A DNA stretch of 64,000 nucleotides from Tethya wilhelma (taxonomy: Eukaryota; Porifera; Demospongiae; Tethyida; Tethyidae). The translations under genes and the position numbers were made by a program. The stretch's first letter is position 1; each line of letters opens with the position of its first letter. This document shows positions 21,846-33,300 of the stretch, piece after piece. The DNA is taken from assembly GCA_964030475.1 (NCBI GenBank), contig CAXIPT010000003.1, positions 1,480,320 through 1,544,319 on the forward strand, written 5' to 3'. The notes beneath the pieces are model-generated. The model was not told where the DNA came from and did no database searches. It worked only from the letters and a program-made list of their open reading frames with translations.

Positions 21846-24425
21846 TTAGAAGAAGTGAATCACCAAATGCAAAAATGCCAGTAGAATCATCGATCCAAAT
21901 CCAAATGTGTTGCTTAGAAATTTCGTCCCACCTGCATACATTTATTATTAGCATTTAAACTTGTTCAAGTGTTACATAAAAAATATAGTTGCATGCATGC
22001 ATATTAGAAGGCTTATTTAAAACAATAATATTATACCAGGATGGCATGTCACTATTAGCTAGCCAAAATTAACAAAAAGAGGCAAACTATAATTATTATT
22101 GTATGCAATGGATTAGCCATGGCACAATAACCTACCACGAATGCATCTTGCTACAGCAAATCCATCCGAGGGACTGCACTCAGCGTATGCTCCTGGATTA
22201 TTGTTGCCTGTACCAGTACATGAAAAGGAGCCAAATGAGTTGATTCCACAATCGACATTTGTTGACCAAATTGGCCTCAAACCACTCTCGACAGTCCTAT
22301 GTGTGTGTGTGTGTGTGTGTACATGTTTGTGTGTCACTGTGTGTGTGTGTGTGCTGTGTATAGATTGAGCTGCATGTGACATGCATGCATGTGTGTGTGT
22401 ATATGCATGTACTGTATATGTGAGCATTTGAATGCTTCCACATACACAGTTACATTAGAGACAATTCATATACGTACGGGTTAACTTGAGGGATGACACC
22501 ACTCTCAGCTCCAAAGAAGTTGGTGCACAATGCATCGGCATCTTCTTGTGTCCATCCTCGACCACACCATGGTCCCCAACGAAGACTGGGACCGAATCCA
22601 TTTGGAATCTCGATGATACCTCCTTCAGTTGATGAGACAGGCAGGCCATTGGGACCGATGAAACGATACAACACCGACACTATGAGTGTGGGGAATAAAA
22701 TTGGATAAACAATTTTCAGTGAGTGTTTGTGTAGCAGTTGTTAATGCTACGTAAGTACTCTAGCATTAATTCTATTATAATTTTATGGCAAAGTAATATT
22801 ATCTTAATTTCTCATGATTGAAGATAAAATGCATTAAAAATTATAGTGTGTATAATATTATAGGCTTACCAGCTGTCCTGCAGTTTATTCCAGCAAAAGT
22901 TTGAAAATCACGTGTGCAGAGGCTTGTCGTACTTAGTTGGGATGAACAAGCACCCAAACCATTGGGGTTGTCAGAGAGATCACACTGAAAGTTAGTCATG
23001 ATTTGCTGTGACCCTTCAAGAGCTAAAACCCTGTAATTATCAATCAAAATTAATTCTAGTAAATTGTTTGATTTGGTGAGCATTAGCTCTCAATTTATTG
23101 GTGCATGAGCTCACTCAATGTTTTCTACAACTCCATCACCAAAGCCCAGTTGCCTACAGACTACAGTGGCATCATCATTGTCCCAGTTGGAGTCAGGACA
23201 GATTGGCAGCCACGCACGGATATTGCTGCGATAATATTCCACAGCTCCATCACCATTCGTTGTGTCTCCAACAAGACGAACATCTCCTTCTCTAGGATAG
23301 CCTTGGTGAACAGCTACATGCACGAATGAGAATCAACATAGACATCACTACAAATTCAAGTTGATCACATACAGCCTGCTACATATTATTGATTGATTTA
23401 TAGACACAGTGACACACACATATACACACCACAAAATTATACGAAACTGCATGCACGCAACTTACGAGACATCTGTATAATGTTAGGCCTACAGGTGATG
23501 TATGCTTCAAATTCCGGCAGACAATTGATAATAGTGGGATCTCCTTGAGCACAATTTGCTAGAGAATTTTCAGTTCCATCACAGTTGAACTCAAATGGGA
23601 AGTTTTGATTTGCTCTGGGAGATCTATCATCAAGAGGTACACTGTACACAAGCAACAAAATAGAACCATTATAATATTATGCACTTGTAATAATCACAGA
23701 GCCAGAAATCCCTGAGCAATTACAATTTAATGTGATCTAGAGTGTGGCTCAACTTTGACAATCTTACATTGATACCAAGCATATTATTTAACATGCTATA
23801 TAGCCTTATAAGAGCTAGCTTTGAAATGCTACAATTATTTTAGGCATGAAAGCCACATGCATGTACACGTGGCTGATCAGTAGCTAGCTTTATATGACTA
23901 CTAGCTCTTACACTCTGGAGTTGATAGGGTTCAGACTACCACTGAATCCAAGTTGTTTACAAACAACAAGAGCATTTTTCTCGGGCCAGAATCCTGGATT
24001 TCCACCAGAACCGTGACAGATTGGAGACCACAATCCTAGATAGCAAATTTCCACTCTGCCTGTATGATCCTCAACCAAGTTTAGAGATTCGGACGGAGCT
24101 AGACGTACTGCATTTATTTGAGAGCATGGATCCTGTTGAGCTGAAGATGTATGCGAACAAAAAGTATAATGACTGTGTTATCATAATATATACAGTTGCA
24201 TATTCTGACTATAATAGTAATTCAGTAGCGGCATGTGTTATCTGATCAATTGAATTGCAGGAAGAATGCAAAAAAAGTCTACAAGAGTTTAATAATAAAC
24301 AAATTCAAGGCTTTATAACTATTCATTATTTGTTTAAGGCACTCACCAGTGGACAGAGGAGCTGTTATAAGTCCACAGAGCACCGAAAGCACTGCTCCAA
24401 AATGTAATGTTTTTTTTTCAGGCAT
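21846..24425 (-). CDS. SRCR-B: signal peptide, three SRCR domains, GPI-like tail
   Basis: Eight minus-strand exons join in frame: 24347-24425, 23912-24107, 23466-23641, 23115-23313, 22870-23030, 22478-22679, 22136-22296 and 21846-21931, coding for about 419 residues. Exon 1 is a signal peptide (MPEKKTLHFGAVLSVLCGLIT). Three SRCR domains follow, each split over two exons: GLWSPICHGSGG...LVVCKQLGF; AWLPICPDSNWDNDDATVVC; RWGPWCGRGWTQEDADALC. Each has six or so cysteines. The last exon encodes Gly-Gly, a short spacer and a hydrophobic end (GFGSMILLAFLHLVIHFF) with no basic anchor, typical of a GPI-attachment signal. The gene is complete and is the intact member of a local family with SRCR-A. A role in recognition or adhesion is inferred from family knowledge. 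Confidence 0.85.
22298..22350. repeat. (GT)n microsatellite at an SRCR-B acceptor
   Basis: On the minus strand (CA)n-TAG forms the acceptor of exon 22136-22296; the repeat touches the exon boundary. Confidence 0.85.
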
Positions 24426-24827
24426 CTTTATTCTGGTCCTCCTGATTTGTTGGTTGTTGCAGCAGCTTGTGACCACAAACCTATAGCTTGATTCACAGAT
24501 GTTTTGAGTAACTTAAGCTGTTTTACTTTGTAGGTATCAGTGAGCACATGTATGCATGTGGTTGCTTTAAATAACTTTGTTGTCAAGGCTGCATGGAAAA
24601 AAATTAATACTTCAGTTAATTAACACTCTACGTCACTAAATGTACATACTGACATATGCAATTACAGTGTTGTGGCTTAATAAGGACATTTTAGTAAATA
24701 AACACACATACCTTGAGTCAGTGTGATGCATGCATGCATGACGCTTCTTGTATCAAGTTTCCAGAACCATCTTTGATCTGCTCATGCAGAACCGGCAATT
24801 GAGGCTAGGCTTCCATGTCCATGAATG
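24426..24827. promoter_or_regulatory. 5' flank of SRCR-B
   Basis: Sequence upstream of the SRCR-B start, bounded by the TIR element at 24828. ATGCATGCATGCATGA occurs near 24728. No defined promoter element was recognised. Confidence 0.3.
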
Positions 24828-26057
24828 CAGTCGAACCGCAGGCGTACGCGGAAACGCTCCTACGTTGAGATTTATTTGCAAATGAATTTATTCATAAGGT
24901 CAAGTACAGTTAATTCGCGATTATGAGGTGTGCAACGCATTGTTTTTATTTCTTCCACAGATTCTTGCTTAGCTCTTCCAAACTTGGTATTCAAGTTATA
25001 CATTAAATAATCTAACTATCAACAAAGTCTAGTGTCCAGATATGGGATTTTACGCTCATGGCAATCACCAACAGACTGAAGATAGGAAACTTTAACCCCC
25101 AAGTTAAAGCTTTGGACATTTCTGTTTTAAAACTAGCCAGCAGCCAAAAACCAGTTTTCAGTCTTCTTAGACTCCAATCCAAAGAATCATGGCCTCTATG
25201 CTTGTGTCCAGGTCACAGAATGCTTGCAATCAATGGATTTATCAGCTTACATAAATGTACATTAAAATCTAGCTGTTCAATGGCAGGTACAAATCACCAA
25301 CACTGTTTTTTGTATGAATTGGAGTACTTTCTAAAGTGATTTCAACTGTCAGAAGATGTGCTTGAATCAGAGCCTGCAGAAGACAAGAATTCAGACTATA
25401 CATAATATCAGTATATGAATATTCATGATGTACTACTTCCATACTATCATGATAAACTTGACCAGGTCAAATAGTGCATTGGAATAACCTGGTTACAGAC
25501 AGATATAACTTGTACAAGTCTGATTATGCCCTGTTGTACTTCAAATTCAGTGGCAGAATACAAAAGTACAGAAAGTAGTATTGCAATACACAATACATTG
25601 AATTTATATGTATTCATATGTAGATCAGGGTGACTGTCCTTACAAAAGCTTTGGACATTTCCGTTTAGAGAAATTTGCACTAGCAAAAATAGCACACAAG
25701 GTGCTAAAGACATTGTAGCACATAAATAAGCAAGCTAAAATTGTGTCCTTTACTTACCATGTGATATTCTCCTGGAAATAGTCACCACACACTGCTTGGC
25801 TGGTGTCTTTGTGCAAATATTCACGGCAAGCAGACACTTAGTATAACACCTGAGCTCGAAAATGAAGGCTTATTTTATTCTTTGGACATCCGACTATCCA
25901 ATGGTGAGCATAGATAGGGCCAAATCTCAGTGTAATCCAGCTTGAAACTTCATTCTTCAATGTGCCTCCAAACGGCCAAAAAGTCGCCATTTTCCTGGTC
26001 ACGCCCATTTACGTTGCAAATAAAATCAGGCGCAGATATTCGTGTGCGGTTCGACTA
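24828..26057. mobile_element. Unclassified TIR DNA element, copy 2
   Basis: An uninterrupted, inverted copy of the element at 16228-18081, about 1.23 kb. It starts CAGTCGAACCGCAGGCG and ends GTGTGCGGTTCGACT. The 93-codon frame is at 25058-25339 on the plus strand. AATG flanks both sides (24824-24827, 26058-26061), so the target duplication is less clear than in copy 1. Because both copies have full ends, they are independent insertions rather than halves of one palindrome. Confidence 0.75.
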
Positions 26058-27860
26058 AATGATGTGGTCAATTAACTGGTGTGCCATATAACTTTAATTT
26101 GAAGCCATGATGAATGCTCAGTATAAACATTAAAGAGGAAATGATCCCATTTTTTGCCTCAATAAGGCATCACTTTTCAACAAGATAGGCTTCTGTATAG
26201 GCCTGGGGAGAACCCAAAATGATGGGCCGGGCCGGGCCGCCCACGTGTATGCTAGTATCCAGATCCGTATACGCGAATAAATACGATAAAAGTATACAGA
26301 GCAATATACGGACATCTGTCCGTTGGATCCGGATAATCGGGTATCAACTGTATGACGTCAGACTGTGCAAAGTTTCATTTGTGGACATCTTCCATCCGAG
26401 AGACTCACTGCAGCGTGTTTGAGCGAAGAGACGGGCCAGAGAGACTACTTTGCAAGTTGGGAAGGCCAAGGTACGCTGGTGCGGGCGTGGGCCTGTAGCC
26501 CGCGAAGGAACTAAGTATCGATAACTGCCGTTTTATTCTTTCATAATTTATAAATTCATGCAGAACCGGGCACTTTCAACTTGGGGCACAAATTCGAAGC
26601 AGAGACAGCAACTCAGTGATATCAAGAGTCTTGGTGATACTGTAAGTCTCTATCTCCTAGTTATTACTGCGGTGTATAGCCGCCACTGTGACAAGTTGCT
26701 CCCGCGCGCGGGATGTGCGGTCAGTTGCACGCAGTTGTGTAGCTGCAGGGGAGTATCAGCGACCTGCTGGGTATGGCATTGAAGTTCCATTACTGCCATG
26801 ACTGTGTATCCACCATTGTATCCATTATCGTGTTTTGTGTAATTAAGGTTAAAGGTCAAGTTAATATGAAGACGAAAGCTGAGCAAGTGTATAGCAGCTT
26901 GAATCATAGTTGCAAACAAATTTCAGAACTGCTATAATTGATAGCCCACTCTTCATTTCGAAATTAGAGAGAACTAGCATGGCTACTATGCCGTGGTACA
27001 TGCTAAATTATCAAAATCATCAAAATACCAGATCGAGTCTATTTGCTAGTAATGAGTTTGCGTACAGTCGATTCTTGCCTACTAGCTAGGCTAGCTCTTC
27101 TAGCTCTTCCTTTCATTTGTTCAAGCGTATACTCAAAACTAAAATTCATGTATTCAAATTTTTTGTTCTATAGTGGGCGCCGTAGTGTCTATTGTTGTAG
27201 TGAGCAATTTTGGTATAACAGGCATGGCATTCTCAAACTGTGCATGCTATGTACTGCATGGCCATCATGTTTCTTCTCAAACTGTGATGGTGTTGACTTA
27301 TGCTTGTTTTCACAACACCTGTGGTCATTCTCAGAGTCACTCTTGGGCTAGAGTACTCAGGTTTCTGTAAATAGGCCACTAGGGAGTGGTAAGGGGACAA
27401 AGCTTGTACTTTTAATTAACCACAAGTGGACAGTGTGCAAAGTAAATTTTGGGAAAGAGGGCTGTAGCTAGCTACTCCCTGCATGGCCTGCTTTGGCTGG
27501 AACCAAAAGCCTAAAGTCCGTCTAGTTTGAGAATGCCTGCATGTAGGGGAAAAAAAAGTCCGAATAGCTTTCTTATCCAACTGATTTCAAATTTTCAAGC
27601 ACCATTCCTTCTCTCCATTTTTTCGATTGCTTTTTCGATTGCTTTTCTGACACCTTACCAGTCAAAAGTTAGCTCTTTTTTCCCATAAGAAATGTATTGC
27701 AAAGATCAGAATTACAGTTTATATTCCTGTATGGTTGTGTACAGTTTATAATCTTGTTGTTGTTTAATGGTAAGAGGGTCTACCTACGCTGCATGACACT
27801 TTGTGTACATGTATTGAAATCATTATAGGTGTTCCTTTACTTGTGTTCTTTTCTTCCATT
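26058..27860. other. GC-rich segment and candidate leader exons, no assigned gene
   Basis: 26215-26500 is CG-rich (GGGCCGGGCCGGGCCGCCC) with a candidate donor AAGGCCAAG/GTACGC at 26470-26471. 26564-26641 could be an exon: TTCATGCAG, an open frame with ACTTTCAACTTGGGGC, then GATACT/GTAAGT. This may be the 5' end of the lamin-like gene or an unrelated gene. A second possible exon after TTCTATAG at 27175 is open but unrecognised. Nothing else is supported. Confidence 0.3.
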
Positions 27861-27865
27861 CTCAG

Positions 27866-29040
27866 AAGATATCTATATGCTGTCCGTGCTAAGACTGGTC
27901 CACACCACAGGTATCGTGGAGATTGACAGATTTTCAGGCCCAGTTGGACTTCCGTCTCAAGACAGCCATTGTGAGCTGGAGATACAGGAGTACATGGCAC
28001 TTGTCAGGTGAAGAAGTCTTATGGGAGCAATTAAGGTTAGTATACTAATTAATAAATTATATGTTCCTGTATCTCGGTTTGGAATTTAGAACTACAAATG
28101 AAATGCAACATGGATGATTTTTGGTAGTCTCACATCATTGAAGATTGCACAACACATGCATGCTTTGATGGCGCTTCTCCTCTTCAGACTGTTCAAATAT
28201 TCATAGCCACTACATGTCTCCTTTATGCAATTAGTGGCAGCTAAACTCCTCCTTGAAATCCAAGAAGTTCTACAGCTAATGCTGTTAGTCTGGAGAGTAC
28301 AATTTCTGAGTGCAATGTGAATGAAATTTACAACTTGTTGTTGCTAGTCTAGACCCTCCTTCTTTGTCATGTTGTGTGTGCCCAAGAGAGAGGGTGTAGC
28401 AAAGGTGACCTTGAATGAGATTTCATTTGACTGTGTAACTGTATGGTACTTCAATTATCATGAAAGGATCTAGACAAATCTCATACACACATACACTCAT
28501 ACTAGTACTCCCTCCCTCTTTTATGCACACACTCGCATGTAGGCTAAGGGATCTTGAAGATGAGCTGGACGATCTTCGTAGCCAGTTGGATCAGCTAGAA
28601 GCCGAGACCCTTAGTAAAGTGGACCTCCAAAATAACCTCCAGTCTCTGAAAGAGGAGCTTGCACTCAAGAAGAAAGTTTACGATGAAGTGAGTAGATGCT
28701 AGTGCAAGAACTTCCAAGAAATTCCACACTTTTCAATTGTGTTTGTATGTGCATGTGTGTGCATAAGCATGTGTTTACAGAATTTTTTTTCTCCTACAAT
28801 TTATCTACATAGGCTGCGTGACTCAGAAAATATCTAAGTGTTCCTTTACTTTCAATCTTTTCTTTCCATTCTCAGGAGATAGATTCTGTCTGTGCTAAGA
28901 CTGTGGTCCATACCACCGGTATGGAGATTGACGGACTTTCAGGCCAAGCTAGACTCCCGTGTCGAGACATCCGTTAGTGGACTGAGAGTTAAGCCTGAGT
29001 GATCCAAGCTGAAGATATGGGGTACAAAGCAGAGGGCTTT
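27866..29040 (+). pseudogene. Lamin/intermediate-filament-like coil exons, tandemly duplicated and decayed
   Basis: The clean exon 28543-28687 (48 codons, acceptor TGTAG, donor GTGAGT) encodes heptad-rich LRDLEDELDDLRSQL...KVDLQNNLQSLKEELALKKKVYDE. This closely follows the lamin coil-1B order: Leu/Glu heptads, a VDxxNxLQxxKEEL core, then Y-x-E. The next exon starts at 28876 and reads EIDSVCAKTVVHTTGMEID, matching the following lamin exon. A one-base shift is then needed to reach FQAKLDSRVETSVSG, and stops follow. A second, more decayed copy of that exon lies at 27866-28012. Flanking intron sequence is duplicated about 1 kb apart. Tropomyosin or another coiled coil is the alternative. Confidence 0.55.
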
Positions 29041-29106
29041 TGGGAGCAAGGTATTAATCATAATAATTATTATTGTAAAAGGGTACCTGTTTTGTATATA
29101 CTAGGA

Positions 29107-30362
29107 TTTTTTTTTTTTTTTTTTTTCCCGAGTTGGTTGCTCTTTCTGGTCCATCTGAGGGTAATGTAGAAGACTTTTATGTTGGTTGTATGTTTAGTAC
29201 GGTTTATATTCTTGTTAATTGTTTAATATAATGGTACGTATGGAGGTCTCATATGTCATTATGTCATCCCAACTGATCACACATATAAAAGGTAAGAACT
29301 TTTGAAAGTCTTATATCTGTGTCACCAAAGTGTTTCCATGGCAACATTTTCACATAAAATGTTCCATGAACACTAGAGCCAAACACTGTAAATTGTGAAA
29401 TATTTGTAGTTGATAAATTTTCTTAGTCGCTTCAGTGTGTACGAAAACTAAAAACATGAAAAATTGTAAAACAGTGGGTGAGCCTGTGTAATGTGTCAAA
29501 GCTATGAAATTATTTAACACAAAAATTTAATGTATGAAAACTTATTTTTAACACGAAAATTTCGCAATTTACGGTTTAACATTTTGTATTTGAGCTGACG
29601 TTATGTCAGATCACATTCTGGTTGAGAATGACAGTTCACCTTTGAGCAATGAAGGCACCGATGGAGCATAAGCCTCGGCGCACTCAACTAGCAAGCACAC
29701 TTATACGCGTATACACTGTGGAAAAAGTAACTCAGTATCACTATGGATATTATAGCTATAATATCCCTGAGAACTTTAGAACTAATCCATCTAGGCTCAT
29801 AGCTAACTGTGGTGAAGCAGCACATGTCACAGACTATGAACCAGATAAGCTTTGCTACGATTATACATGCATTGGAATACTCCGCTGCTGTCAGAGAGCA
29901 AAGTCTAGCTGCTGGGAGTTGATGCATCACCGTGCTGAGTTAGCCGCTATATCCAACTGGCCACAGTTTAAAAATCTTTACATGTCCTATATGTATGCTT
30001 TCATAGAAAGCAGGCCAACTCCTGTCTGTCTTGCCAAACAACACTGGTCAACAGTTCAGCAACAGCAGCCATGCAGAGGCCGGGGGAGAGCCATGGACCT
30101 CAGTCTGTCCTTCACAAATTCTGGATAACGCGGCACACCAAATCAGTAGGCATGGTCTCGAAGCTAAGCGCTCAAAGAAGCACAAAAGCCTCTAATCTCA
30201 GAATTACAGTGTTTTGGACAGCAAAAAATGTTTTTACAAGATCATTCAGAGTTATGAACGTAAGTATACCATCAGTTTTGTCACTAAACTCTGTCTGAGC
30301 TGAGTTGGCACTCACTTTTGTGCGAATAACTCACAAACAGAAAATGCAAATTGGACAGGACT
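29107..30362 (+). repeat. Inverted duplication, arm 1
   Basis: About 1,256 bp matching 44774-46031 in reverse complement, almost base for base where I compared it. Starts with a poly(T) run at 29107-29126 and ends at GGACAGGACT, where the truncated retrotransposon LTR begins. Encloses a 159-codon frame (29649-30128) that is identical in both arms. Confidence 0.9.
29649..30128 (+). CDS. Unrecognised 159-codon open frame in arm 1
   Basis: Begins MKAPMEHKPRRTQ, has many Cys/Tyr/His residues (CYDYTCIGILRCCQRAKSSC) and ends at TAA 30126-30128. I do not recognise a family. No intron signals or poly(A) context were found, and the opposite strand is also open for 80 codons, so it may be a chance frame in repeat DNA. 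The second copy at 45008-45487 (minus) is identical in protein. Confidence 0.25.
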   Translation: MKAPMEHKPRRTQLASTLIRVYTVEKVTQYHYGYYSYNIPENFRTNPSRLIANCGEAAHVTDYEPDKLCYDYTCIGILRCCQRAKSSCWELMHHRAELAAISNWPQFKNLYMSYMYAFIESRPTPVCLAKQHWSTVQQQQPCRGRGRAMDLSLSFTNSG

Positions 30363-33300
30363 AAGGAAGTGGTTAAGGTGTTAGGAAATACAAATAGAGA
30401 CAAACTGTAAGACCTAAATTCATCAAAGATACATTAAAGCTAATAGTATAGTAATAAGATCAGTCTTATTCCACATCTCCCTTTCTGGGAACACAAGTTG
30501 CAATGTTGTTACAGTCTTTGAGGTGGAATAACGGGTGTCCCGGTTCGTGAGCGAGTCATAATCGGGTCTCGTGCTCGAGTCGTTTCTGGTTGGTTAGGTT
30601 GTACGCTGCTGTCATTTGGTACCACATTAAGGTGTTGCCTGTTGCGTCGTACTTGACCAGATTGTGTTTCTACAATGTATGAGCGAGGTGTATCAGCTGC
30701 TGAGACAACTGTTCCACGAATTGGTTCGTCACCTGAAGTGATCCAGATATCTGAGTTGGCGGGAATTGGAGTGAGTGGACGAACACCATGAGACTTGTCA
30801 TAACTTTGTTTTTGTTGGCGTTTGAACATTTGATTGTTTTCACGAAACCTGTTGAGATATTTCCAGTCAGGGGTGAGCTGATCTCGTAGTATAGGGATGT
30901 TGGATCGAAGACGTCTTCCCATTAACAGCTCTGCTGGTGACAACTTATACCATGCAAAGGGGGTGAATCGATAGGCTAACAAAGCCATGTGAGGGTCTTG
31001 AGACTCCTTGAACATTTTCTTCAATGTTTGAATAGTTCGTTCGACTTGGCCATTGCTTTGTGCAAAGAGTGGGCTGCTTGTCACATGCTTGAAGTCATAT
31101 GATTCTGCAAATTCAGCAAATTCACTGGATGAATACTGTGGACCATTGTCACTGACAACTACCTCTGGTATGCCAAATCGGGCGAAGACATTTTTGAGTG
31201 CTTTGATGATGTTGTCAGATGTTGTACCTCTGAGTGCTTGTACTTCTGGGTATCTAGAAAAGTAGTCCACAACTGCTAGGTATGTTATTCCTTTATAGTG
31301 GAAAAGATCTGTCCCAATCTTCTGCCAGGGGTAATCAGGTAGCTCTGTTGGGATCATCTGTTGCTTTCTTGGCTTTGCATTCTGTGCACAAGTGTGGCAT
31401 TGTTGAACCATGTTTTCAATTTCGTGGGAGATCTTTGGCCACCATACAGCTGTGTTTGCTCGGAGTCTGCATCGCTGTATTCCTTGGTGTCCTGCATGGA
31501 TCTTCTCCAGTGTTCTCCTTTGGAGTGGCTTTGGTACAACTATCCTCTTTTGGTATAGAAGTAGGCCTTGGTTGTTTGTTGTGAGTTCACTTTGTGCTAT
31601 CCAGTATGGTCTGAGTTCGGGTTGTAGTTCTTCTTTTCTGTTTGGCCATCCCTTCTTGCAGTGCTCCATGACAGCTTTGCAGATTGTATCTTGCATTTGG
31701 GCTTGTCGATAGTCGGAGCATGTCTTTGCATTGGCAGGTAGTTGTGATACACAGAGTTCCATCACCATCTCTGCTTCCTGTTCCAGACGTTCGTCATTTT
31801 CTGTTGACGATGAAGGGGCTCGTGATAAAGTGTCGGCCGTATACAGTAGTTTTCCTGGAACATGGGTGATGGTATAGTCAAACCTTGCCAATCGTAAGCG
31901 AAATCGTAGCACTCTTGGGGGTAGGCTGTCAAGTTGTTTTGTCCCTAGTAGGGGTACCAGTGGTTTGTGGTCTGTCTCGATAGCGAATTTCATTCCGAGG
32001 ATGTATGTGGAAAATTTCTCACATGCCCAAGTGGTAGCCAGAGCTTCTTTTTCAATTTGGGCGTAGCGTCTCTCGGTCTCTGTCATAGATCTTGATGCAT
32101 AGGCAATGGGTTTCCATTCCTGATCATGTTTTTGCATCAGAACTGCTCCTAATCCATATGAGGATGCATCTGCACAGACTTTGGTGGGTGCTTCTGGATT
32201 GTAGAGAGAGAGGATCGTTGGCTTTGCCAATTCTTCTTTGACTTTGGTGAATGCTGAGTCTTGGTCTGGTCCCCATAGCCATGTTGACTTCTTACTTAGA
32301 AGTTGTCGAAGAGGTTGAGTGAGCTCGGCCAGGTTGCTTGAGAATTTTCCCAGCTGGTTGACCATTCCCATGAAGCGCCTGAGTTCAGGTACATTGGTGG
32401 GTGGTTTCATCTCTGTGATGGCTGATGTTTTGTTGGGATCTGCTTGGATTCCCTGTTGGTTGACAATGTGACCAAGAAATTTCACTTGGGTTTTCCTGAA
32501 TACACATTTAGCTGGGTTTAGAGTAGCTCCAGCTGAGGCAATTCGCGTGAGGACAGCTAGTAGTCTCTCATCGTGCTCTTTATTGTCTTTGCCAAAGACT
32601 AGGATGTCGTCCATAAGACAGATGACGCCTTCAAGCCCTGTCAGGATCTGTGACATGCGTTTCTGGAAATGCTCTGGTGCACTTGATATGCCAAATGGCA
32701 TCTTGTTGAAGCAATAACGTCCAAATGGTGTGATGAACGTAGTGAGAAGGCGAGATTTCTTGGCTAGTGGTATCTGCCAGAATCCACTATTGGCATCTAG
32801 CTTGCTGAATACTTTGGCTCCAGCAAGTTGTGCTAAGGTCTCATCGACTTTGGGAAGTGGGTGCACTTCTCGGAGAACACTCTCGTTCAGTGGTTTGAGG
32901 TCGACGCAAATTCGGATTGCTCCTTCTTTCTTTGGTACCACCACCATGCCTGCGCACCAGGGTGTCGGCTCTTCTACCTTTGAGATGACTCCAAGTGCTT
33001 CCATGCGATTTAGTTCTTCGTGCACTTTAGGTCGTAGGGGTAGAGGTACATGTCTGGGCGTAAACAGAGAATTTGGTACAGCTCCCGGCTTGAGGTGTAT
33101 TTCATATTCCTCTCCCAGGTTTCCCAGTCCAGTGAAGATAGACGGGAACTGTTGTTTGATGTCAACTGTTGGGTCAATTGACTCTGCTGAGTCTATCCGG
33201 ACAGCCAATGCCAGTGCGTCGATTGCGGGTAGTCCAAGAAGGTTTGTTTTCAACTCTTGCACGACATAAATCTCTTGGGTTGTCGCCCTTCCCTTGTGGG

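Noticed and set aside
25058..25339. 93-codon frame as a host gene
   Set aside because: It lies entirely inside the TIR element and is present in both copies, so it belongs to the element if it is real.
16228..26057. One giant palindrome formed by the two TIR copies
   Set aside because: Each copy has its own complete pair of ends and copy 1 has its own target duplication, so they are separate insertions.
26215..26500. CpG-island promoter for the lamin-like gene
   Set aside because: GC-rich with a candidate donor, but no exon chain links it to 28543; not claimed beyond a spacer note.
32730..33269. 179-codon plus-strand frame inside the retrotransposon
   Set aside because: Antisense shadow of pol with no family resemblance.
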